NCBI GenBank assembly: GCA_018715765.1
Contig: DVKY01000093.1
Span: 1 to 24,418, forward strand
Source of the DNA: Fimivicinus intestinavium
GTDB lineage: Bacteria > Bacillota > Clostridia > Oscillospirales > Acutalibacteraceae
DNA: 24,418 nucleotides
Reading direction: 5' to 3'
Below are positions 16,067 through 21,578 of the stretch, piece after piece. A program made the translations under genes and the position numbers. Positions within the stretch are counted from its first letter, which is position 1. Every line of letters starts with the position of its first letter. The notes beneath the pieces were generated by a model that was given only the letters and a program-made list of their open reading frames with translations, did not search any database and had not been told where the DNA came from.

Positions 16067-16143
16067 GCAATCGCCTACAAAAAAGAAGCGATTTGCAGCT
16101 TCGCTTTTGGGGATTCTAATTCTTGTGGAAGCGCAATCGCCTA
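16067..16143 (+). repeat. Short direct repeat GCAATCGCCTA
   Basis: GCAATCGCCTA occurs at 16067-16077 and 16133-16143, 66 nt apart. The second copy overlaps the putative pyruvate kinase promoter spacer. It could be a regulatory pair or chance. Confidence 0.35.
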
Positions 16144-16152
16144 TGCTAAACT
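16123..16152 (+). promoter_or_regulatory. Possible promoter of pyk
   Basis: TTGTGG (16123-16128) and an extended -10 TGCTAAACT (TAAACT at 16147-16152) are separated by 18 bp, about 85 nt before the pyk start. Overlapping TATGCT and TATACT make the exact -10 uncertain. Confidence 0.4.
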
Positions 16153-16239
16153 ATACTGGGGGAAGAGATGGGTTTTTCTCTCCCCATGAAGCGTGCCTGT
16201 CTGAAAAAGCCGCTTCCTTTGGAAAAGGAGATGTTCTCG

Positions 16240-17988
16240 ATGAGAAAGACAAAGATCGTCTGCACCATGGGCCCTGCCACAGAGGATGATAAGGTCCTGC
16301 GGGAGTTGATGCGCGCCGGTATGGCGGTTGCCCGTTTTAATTTTTCCCATGGGACGCACGACATGCATAAAAAAATGCTCGAGCGCGTCGTCCGGCTGCG
16401 GGAGGAGCTGGATCTTCCGGTAGCCACGATGCTGGACACCAAGGGCCCGGAGATCCGTCTGGGCACATTTAAAAACGGCCGGGTTATGCTGAAAAAGGGC
16501 ACGGCGTTCACGCTGCGCACAAAGCCCGTGGAGGGGGATGAAACCCAGGCTTCCATCAGTTTCCCGGAGCTTGCGAATGATGTGCAGGAGGGCTCCACAA
16601 TCCTGCTGGATGACGGGCTGATTGAGCTGACTGTCCGCAATATCCGGGAGGGCGATATTGTCTGCCGTGTGCAGAACGACGGCATGATTTCTGACCATAA
16701 AGGGGTAAACGTGCCGAACGCACACCTTTCCATGCCGTTTATCAGCGACCGCGACCGGGAGGATATCATCTTCGGCATTCAAAACGGCTTTGATTTTATC
16801 GCGGCTTCCTTTGTGCGCACCGCCGCCGATGTGCTGGAGATCCGAAAGATATTTGATGAATTTAACTGCCATGGGATCAACATCATTGCGAAGATTGAGA
16901 ATCAGGAGGGTGTGGAAAATATTGACCAGATCCTGCGCGTGTCGGATGGGATTATGGTGGCGCGCGGCGATATGGGGGTTGAAATCCCGCTGGAGGATGT
17001 ACCCGTTCTGCAAAAAATGATTATCAAAAAGGTCTATAACGCCGGCAAGCAGGTGATTACGGCGACCCAGATGCTGGAATCCATGATTAAAAACCCACGC
17101 CCGACCCGCGCAGAAGCGACCGATGTTGCCAACGCCATTTATGACGGCACGAGTGCGATCATGCTCTCCGGCGAGACGGCGGCCGGCCAATATCCGGTGG
17201 AAGCGGTGCGCACGATGGCACGCATTGCGGAGCGCACAGAACGGGATATTGATTATATTAAGCGCTTTAAGATGCGGGAGGTGGAGGCAAACCCCGATGT
17301 GACGACGGCGATCTCTCATGCCACCTGCACAACCGCGCATGATCTTGGCGCGGCGGCGATCATCACCGTTACAAAATCCGGCAAAACGGCGCGCATGATC
17401 TCCAAATTCCGCCCAAGCTGCCCGATCATTGGCTTCAGCACGGAGGCGCGTGTCTGCCGCCAGCTCAATCTCTCCTGGGGCGTTACGCCTTTGCTGATTG
17501 AAGAGAAGGCCTCTACAGACGAGCTGTTTAACCAGGCCGTCGATTCTGCGGAATATGCCGGCCTTGTCAAAAGCGGAGAGCTGGTTGCCATCACAGCGGG
17601 CGTGCCGCTTGGCATTTCCGGCACAACCAATATGATGAAGGTGCATGTGGTGGGCCATATTTTGGCCACCGGCCGCGGCGTGACCAAGAAAAAGGCCTGC
17701 GCGCGCCTGTGCGTCTGTGCAAACGCGCAGCAGGCACAGACGGAATTCCGGGATGGGGATATCCTGGTGGTTGACCAGACGACCAATGACATGCTTCCAT
17801 TGCTCAAGCGTGCGGGCGGGATCATTGCACAGCAGGATGGGATGAATTCTCATGCAGCGATTGTCGGCCTGAGCCTGGATATCCCGGTGATTATCGGCGC
17901 CCAGAATGCGACGAATGTCCTGCGCACAGGCGCGGTAGTTACGCTTGATGCGGAGCGCGGCGTAGTGCTCAGCAGCAGCGCGGTCTGA
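16240..17988 (+). CDS. pyk: Pyruvate kinase with C-terminal PEP-utilizer domain
   Basis: Glycolytic enzyme converting PEP and ADP to pyruvate and ATP. The 582-residue product has KTKIVCTMGPAT at the start, the DTKGPEIRLGTF block, IAKIENQEGVENI with the catalytic Lys, ARGDMGVEIP and TATQMLESM in the barrel. The C-terminal regulatory domain (TTAISHATCTTAHDLGAAAII) is followed by an extra mobile domain (about 505-578), containing SHAAIVG with His538 and ending LDAERGVVLSSSAV. The extra domain is usual in Bacillus/Geobacillus-type enzymes of about 585 residues. Here the residue normally Thr before SHAA is Asn. ATG 16240 lies 9 nt after AAAAGGAG. In-frame codons from 16168 would add 24 non-family residues. 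Confidence 0.97.
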   Translation: MRKTKIVCTMGPATEDDKVLRELMRAGMAVARFNFSHGTHDMHKKMLERVVRLREELDLPVATMLDTKGPEIRLGTFKNGRVMLKKGTAFTLRTKPVEGDETQASISFPELANDVQEGSTILLDDGLIELTVRNIREGDIVCRVQNDGMISDHKGVNVPNAHLSMPFISDRDREDIIFGIQNGFDFIAASFVRTAADVLEIRKIFDEFNCHGINIIAKIENQEGVENIDQILRVSDGIMVARGDMGVEIPLEDVPVLQKMIIKKVYNAGKQVITATQMLESMIKNPRPTRAEATDVANAIYDGTSAIMLSGETAAGQYPVEAVRTMARIAERTERDIDYIKRFKMREVEANPDVTTAISHATCTTAHDLGAAAIITVTKSGKTARMISKFRPSCPIIGFSTEARVCRQLNLSWGVTPLLIEEKASTDELFNQAVDSAEYAGLVKSGELVAITAGVPLGISGTTNMMKVHVVGHILATGRGVTKKKACARLCVCANAQQAQTEFRDGDILVVDQTTNDMLPLLKRAGGIIAQQDGMNSHAAIVGLSLDIPVIIGAQNATNVLRTGAVVTLDAERGVVLSSSAV

Positions 17989-18041
17989 TTGCTGCGAAAC
18001 GCTCGATTTTGCGCGGGCTATCATGCGCAGGGAGGCGCGGT

Positions 18042-18623
18042 ATGGCTTTTCATTTTTTTGCAATGGTTTCCCGGATGAAATATATTGACCGCTGGGCGCT
18101 CATGCGCAACACGCGGCAGGAGAATTTAACGGAGCATTCCTGCGAGGTTGCCGTGATCGCGCATGCGCTTGCAGTTTTGCGCAACCGGCGCTTCGGCGGG
18201 CAGGTAGACGCTGCCCGCGCCGCGCTGCTGGCATTGTATCACGACCTGCCGGAAACGCTGACGGGTGATTTGCCCACGCCGGTGAAATACCACAGCCCGG
18301 CGCTGCGCGCTGCCTATCGCGCCGTGGAAGATTCCGCCTGCGGCAGGCTGATGGAGATGCTCCCGGCAGATCTCCGGCCGGATTATGAGGCGCTGTTTTT
18401 TCCCGATGAGAAGGATGAGCAGCTCTGGAGGCTTGTGAAAGCGGCGGATAAAATCAGCGCACTGGTCAAGTGCATGGAGGAAGAGAAGGCGGGCAACCGG
18501 GAGTTTGCCCGGGCGAAAGCCTCCCTCTTCAGCACGCTGCACGCTATGCAGCTGCCGGAGGTGGAGTGCTTTTTAGAGGAGTTTCTCCCCAGCTATGCAC
18601 TCACCCTGGATGAGTTGGGCTAG
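18042..18623 (+). CDS. HD-domain 5'-deoxynucleotidase, YfbR-like
   Basis: Probable metal-dependent phosphohydrolase removing the phosphate from deoxyribonucleoside 5'-monophosphates, by homology to E. coli YfbR. The 193-residue length matches the family (199 in E. coli). The opening RMKYIDRWALMRNTRQENLTEHSCEVA is very YfbR-like. The metal ligands His32, His67, Asp68 (in YHDLPETLTGDLPTPVKY) and Asp136 (KAADK) all fall one residue before their E. coli counterparts His33, His68, Asp69 and Asp137. GGGAGG lies 7 nt before ATG 18042, 53 nt after pyk. It may be transcribed with pyk, since no terminator separates them. Confidence 0.9.
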   Translation: MAFHFFAMVSRMKYIDRWALMRNTRQENLTEHSCEVAVIAHALAVLRNRRFGGQVDAARAALLALYHDLPETLTGDLPTPVKYHSPALRAAYRAVEDSACGRLMEMLPADLRPDYEALFFPDEKDEQLWRLVKAADKISALVKCMEEEKAGNREFARAKASLFSTLHAMQLPEVECFLEEFLPSYALTLDELG

Positions 18624-18636
18624 GCCGGTGAACGCT

Positions 18637-18666
18637 GCCGCCCTGTCGTGCGCGTGCAGGGGCGGC
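18637..18666 (+). terminator. Possible terminator after the HD nucleotidase
   Basis: GCCGCCCTG and CAGGGGCGGC pair with one bulged base around an 11-nt loop, 14 nt after the stop. There is no T-run, so it is a weak intrinsic terminator or only an mRNA 3'-end hairpin. The glyS promoter begins 18 nt later. Confidence 0.45.
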
Positions 18667-18683
18667 GATTGGATGGGTTCGCC

Positions 18684-18712
18684 TTGACATTTTAAGGCCT
18701 TTCCGCTATGAT
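18684..18712 (+). promoter_or_regulatory. Sigma-A promoter of glyS
   Basis: TTGACA (18684-18689) and TATGAT (18707-18712) are separated by 17 bp. The leader to the glyS ATG is only about 33 nt, too short for a T-box riboswitch. Confidence 0.88.
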
Positions 18713-18751
18713 TTTACGAAGAAAAGGAAAGAATCTGGAAGGGGCATCAAC

Positions 18752-20134
18752 ATGCTTTCAAACACGGAAAAGACGATGGAAAAGGTTGTCGCGCTCTGCA
18801 AAGCACGGGGCTTTGTTTACCCTGGCAGCGAAATTTATGGCGGCCTGTCGAACACTTGGGATTATGGCCCTCTGGGCGTGGAATTTAAAAATAATGTCAA
18901 ACGCGCCTGGTGGAAAAAGTTTGTGCAGGAGAATCCTTATAATGTCGGCTTGGATTCTGCAATCCTGATGAACCCGATGACCTGGGTTGCATCCGGCCAT
19001 GTGGGCGGGTTTTCTGACCCGCTGATGGATTGCAAGGCCTGTAAAACGCGCCACCGTGCGGATAAGCTGATTGAGGATACGGGCGTCAATCCTGCGGGCT
19101 GGAGCTTTGAGCAGATGTCCGATTATATCAGGGAGCACAAGATCGTCTGCCCGGAGTGCGGCGCATGTGATTTCACCGATATCCGCAAGTTTAACCTGAT
19201 GTTTAAAACGTTCCAGGGTGTAACGGAGGATGCGAAAAACGAGCTTTACCTCCGCCCGGAAACGGCGCAGGGCATCTTCGTCAACTTCCCGAATATTCAG
19301 CGTACAACCCGTAGGAAGATTCCCTTCGGCGTCTGCCAGATCGGCAAATCCTTCCGCAATGAGATTACGCCCGGCAACTTCACCTTCCGTACACGGGAAT
19401 TTGAGCAGATGGAGCTGGAGTTTTTCTGCAAACCGGGCACAGAGCTTGAGTGGTTCTCCTATTGGAAGGATTATTGCCACAAATGGCTGCTCTCGCTTGG
19501 CATGCGGGATGAAAACCTTCGCCTGCGCGACCATGAGCAGGAGGAGCTTTCCCACTACTCCAACGCGACGACGGATTTTGAATACCTCTTCCCCTTCGGC
19601 TGGGGCGAGCTGTGGGGCGTTGCGAGCCGGACAAATTTTGACCTGACGCAGCATCAGAACACCTCCGGCAAGAGCCTGGAGTATTTTGATCAGACGACGA
19701 ATGAGAAATATTTGCCCTATGTCATTGAGCCCTCCCTCGGTGCGGACCGGGTGGCGCTCGCCTTCCTGTGCGATGCTTATGATGAAGAGGTCGTGGATGC
19801 GGAGAAGAACGACACCCGCGTCGTGCTGCACCTGCACCCGGCGCTTGCTCCGATGAAAGCGGCAGTGCTTCCCCTCTCTAAAAAGCTCAGCGAGGGCGCG
19901 ATGAAGGTGCATGATCTGCTCGCAAAGCATTTTATGGTAGAATATGATGACGCCGGTTCAATTGGCAAGCGTTACCGCAGGCAGGATGAAATCGGCACGC
20001 CAATGTGCGTGACCTATGATTTCGACAGCGAAACGGATGGCTGCGTCACCGTGCGTGACCGCGACTCTATGCAGCAGGTTCGTCTGCCGGTGGACGGGCT
20101 GGTTGCCTATATTGAGGAGAAGCTCGCGTTTTAA
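18752..20134 (+). CDS. glyS: Glycyl-tRNA synthetase, dimeric alpha2 type
   Basis: Charges tRNA-Gly with glycine. This is the single-chain, archaeal/eukaryote-like class II enzyme (often named glyQS), not the alpha2-beta2 form. The 460 residues include the N-terminal block RGFVYPGSEIYGGLSNTWDYGPLGVE and a CKACKTRHRA...CPECGACDF zinc-type insertion. They also include motif 2 (RPETAQGIFVNF, FRNEITPGNFTFRTREFEQMELEFF) and motif 3 (EPSLGADRVALAFLCDAY). The C-terminal anticodon-binding domain contains VVLHLHPALAPMKAAVLPLS. A GGAAGGGG ribosome binding site precedes the ATG. It has its own strong promoter and is followed by a long hairpin, so it appears monocistronic. Confidence 0.97.
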   Translation: MLSNTEKTMEKVVALCKARGFVYPGSEIYGGLSNTWDYGPLGVEFKNNVKRAWWKKFVQENPYNVGLDSAILMNPMTWVASGHVGGFSDPLMDCKACKTRHRADKLIEDTGVNPAGWSFEQMSDYIREHKIVCPECGACDFTDIRKFNLMFKTFQGVTEDAKNELYLRPETAQGIFVNFPNIQRTTRRKIPFGVCQIGKSFRNEITPGNFTFRTREFEQMELEFFCKPGTELEWFSYWKDYCHKWLLSLGMRDENLRLRDHEQEELSHYSNATTDFEYLFPFGWGELWGVASRTNFDLTQHQNTSGKSLEYFDQTTNEKYLPYVIEPSLGADRVALAFLCDAYDEEVVDAEKNDTRVVLHLHPALAPMKAAVLPLSKKLSEGAMKVHDLLAKHFMVEYDDAGSIGKRYRRQDEIGTPMCVTYDFDSETDGCVTVRDRDSMQQVRLPVDGLVAYIEEKLAF

Positions 20135-20144
20135 ACAAAGCGTG

Positions 20145-20198
20145 GGCAAAAAGAAAGAGCCTGATTCTTTGTCATAAGAATCAGGCTCTTAGTTTGCC
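20145..20198 (+). terminator. Long hairpin after glyS
   Basis: AAGAGCCTGATTCTT (20155-20169) pairs perfectly with AAGAATCAGGCTCTT (20176-20190) over 15 bp with a 6-nt loop. Outside, GGCAAA (20145-20150) pairs with TTTGCC (20193-20198). It begins 10 nt after the glyS stop. The downstream T tract is short (TT, AG, TTT), so it is an atypical intrinsic terminator. Confidence 0.7.
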
Positions 20199-20241
20199 GC
20201 TTGGGTTCCTTCATATTGAAGGCCTAATATCTGAACTCTAA

Positions 20242-20358
20242 CTTCAACCAGGCAGGAAGGTTCGCTTTTTGCCCTTCGGGCCAAAAAGTCCCCTCACGTG
20301 CACACAATGGGTGGCATCAGCTGCCGCCTTGGCCTATCCTTCCGCTTGCGCCCCTGAA
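20242..20358 (+). repeat. Intergenic structured repeat, copy 1
   Basis: About 117 nt that match 24094-24207 in the same orientation. Conserved blocks are AGGaaGGTTCG, CCTCACGTGCAC, CCGCCTTGGCCTATCCTTCC and GCTTGCG.CCCTGAA. A hairpin at 20265-20288 (CTTTTTGCCC-ttc-GGGCCAAAAAG) sits where copy 2 has a different but equally complementary hairpin. No protein is encoded. The gene-free stretch 20199-20831 consists of this repeat, three palindromes, a minus-strand terminator and a cluster of hairpins. Confidence 0.75.
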
Positions 20359-20381
20359 TTGCTTGCAGGCTCCGCCAGCTC

Positions 20382-20406
20382 GGAACGGTCAAGACCGTTC
20401 CCTACA
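20382..20406 (-). repeat. GTAGGG-palindrome element (GGAACGGTC type)
   Basis: GGAACGGTC-AA-GACCGTTCC followed by CTACA. Its reverse complement is identical over 25 nt to 23861-23885. On the minus strand it reads TGTAGG and then the palindrome. Confidence 0.75.
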
Positions 20407-20415
20407 CATCACTCT

Positions 20416-20441
20416 TGTAGGGTCGGGTCCTTGACCCGACC
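20416..20441 (+). repeat. GTAGGG-palindrome element (GGTCGGGTC type)
   Basis: TGTAG followed by GGTCGGGTC-CTT-GACCCGACC, a perfect 9-bp stem. A related palindrome with one mismatch (GGCCGGGTC-AA-GACCCGACC) is at 23827-23846, next to the second copy of the GGAACGGTC element. Confidence 0.7.
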
Positions 20442-20467
20442 GCGCCCAATGGCGCCTTCTGCCTGGC

Positions 20468-20493
20468 GTAGGGGCAGGGCCTATCAATAGGCC
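20468..20493 (+). repeat. GTAGGG-palindrome element (GGCCTAT type)
   Basis: CGTAGGGGCA is followed by GGCCTAT-CA-ATAGGCC (20478-20493), a 7-bp stem. This is a third member of the local family in which a GTAGGG tag precedes a palindrome of unrelated sequence. Confidence 0.55.
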
Positions 20494-20554
20494 AGCACCC
20501 GAAAGGGTTGCATTATTTTTAAGTGCTCATCTGGTTTCGCTGTACACCGAGGCG

Positions 20555-20587
20555 AAAAAAGCCGCCGGACATTTTGCCCGGCGGCTT
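20555..20587 (-). terminator. Rho-independent terminator of the dockerin-cohesin operon
   Basis: On the minus strand AAGCCGCCGG, an 9-nt loop and CCGGCGGCTT are followed by a T-run (A at 20555-20560 on the plus strand). It lies about 245 nt after the cohesin gene stop, with no other gene in between. Confidence 0.85.
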
Positions 20588-20740
20588 CATTTGCTGCTTG
20601 CGGGCCGCCCCCAGCGAGCCCGCACAAGAGAATGGGAATGAAATCAAGGGAAGCCGGCTTCCGCCCAGCATACCGGCCTATATTTGCGCGGCGCTAGGCC
20701 GCCTTGCCACCGCCTTTGTCTCCACGCGGCGGTGTGATTT

Positions 20741-20767
20741 GGCAGCGGCGGGGAATCCACCGCTGCC
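20741..20767. other. Hairpin downstream of the cohesin gene
   Basis: GGCAGCGG and CCGCTGCC form a perfect 8-bp stem around an 11-nt loop within the 244-nt untranslated stretch 20588-20831. A fully palindromic 14-mer (GGAAGCCGGCTTCC) lies at 20649-20662. No open reading frame with a ribosome binding site was seen here. The stretch may be a structured 3' untranslated region. Confidence 0.45.
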
Positions 20768-20831
20768 TGCTTTATGAGCTCCTTTGAGCGCCGGGCCGCT
20801 CAGCCGGGAGGTTGTCATCGAAAGGCGCTGC

Positions 20832-21551
20832 TTAGGCCTCCCTCTTCTTGCGGGTGAAGAGGATGGCCGCGCCAGCCGCAGCAGCCAGCGCCGCGCAGGC
20901 GGCAAGGCTCAGGCCCTCGCCCGTACCGGGGTTCACGGCTGTTTCAGCCGTGGCGCCCTCTGTGGGCTTCTCAGTGGTAGGCTTCGTCTCTACAGGCTTT
21001 GTTTCCACAGGCTTTGTGGGCTCTGTGGCGGGCCTGGTGGTATCCGGCGCCTGAATGGAGACGCTTGCGTTCTCCGCCTTCACGGTATCCATCAGGTCGG
21101 TTTCCGCGCCCTCCGGCGTGTAGGCCACGAGCTCCTGCATCGCGAGCGTCAGCGGGATGGTGGAGCTGCCATCCAGAATCTTGAAGCTGACCTGGCCCAG
21201 CACGGTTTCCTCCTGCAGGGTGCCGCTCGCCATGAAGGCGATGGAGACCTTGCCGGGCGTAGCTTTGCCGTTTTCGAGCATAAGGCCGCCCTCCGCAAGG
21301 CCGCCGAACGTGCCGGCCTTGAAGGAGACGAACTCGAGCTTCGCGGGATCGTAGCTTACGGTCATGCTACCGTTGCCGGCGTTGGAGTTTGCGCTAATGG
21401 TGACATCCACCGTCACCGTCTGGCCCTTCTGCCCGCTGACAGAAGAGAGCGCTACGGTGACGGGCTCCGCCGCAAAGGCGGCGGGCAGGAGCAGGGCGAG
21501 GGCGAGCACGGCGCAGAGCAGCGCTGCCAGCTGTTTTGTGAGTTTTTTCAT
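20832..21551 (-). CDS. Cohesin-domain surface protein with NPGTG sorting signal
   Basis: Probable cell-wall-anchored dockerin receptor of 239 residues. A signal peptide (1-28, KKLTKQLAALLCAVLALALLL then AFA-A) is followed by one cohesin-like jelly-roll domain (about 30-165: VTVDVTISANSNAGNGSMTVSYDPAKLEFVS, GKVSIAFMASG, LGQVSFKIL). Next come a Pro/Thr linker with KPVETKPVETKPT repeats (about 170-198) and the tail NPGTG (207-211), a hydrophobic Ala-rich helix and RKKR. That tail has the layout of a sortase substrate, with N in place of the L of LPXTG. I chose the ATG at 21551. The ATG at 21563 touches its ribosome binding site. It lies 27 nt after the dockerin gene and is surely co-transcribed with it. 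Cohesin assignment is by fold pattern, so a non-dockerin-binding carbohydrate-binding relative is the alternative. Confidence 0.82.
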   Translation of the reverse strand: MKKLTKQLAALLCAVLALALLLPAAFAAEPVTVALSSVSGQKGQTVTVDVTISANSNAGNGSMTVSYDPAKLEFVSFKAGTFGGLAEGGLMLENGKATPGKVSIAFMASGTLQEETVLGQVSFKILDGSSTIPLTLAMQELVAYTPEGAETDLMDTVKAENASVSIQAPDTTRPATEPTKPVETKPVETKPTTEKPTEGATAETAVNPGTGEGLSLAACAALAAAAGAAILFTRKKREA

Positions 21552-21578
21552 GGGTTCCGTCATCCTTTCCGTTTGGGG

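Noticed and set aside
16141..18063. 640-codon open frame on the minus strand opposite pyk
   Set aside because: It lies entirely opposite a conserved pyruvate kinase and the product is His/Arg-rich with no recognisable family, as expected for an antisense frame in GC-rich coding DNA.
18713..18751. T-box riboswitch before glyS
   Set aside because: The leader from the consensus promoter to the ATG is about 33 nt, far too short for specifier and antiterminator stems.
18758..19930. 390-codon open frame on the minus strand opposite glyS
   Set aside because: It is the antisense shadow of the synthetase and has no independent support.
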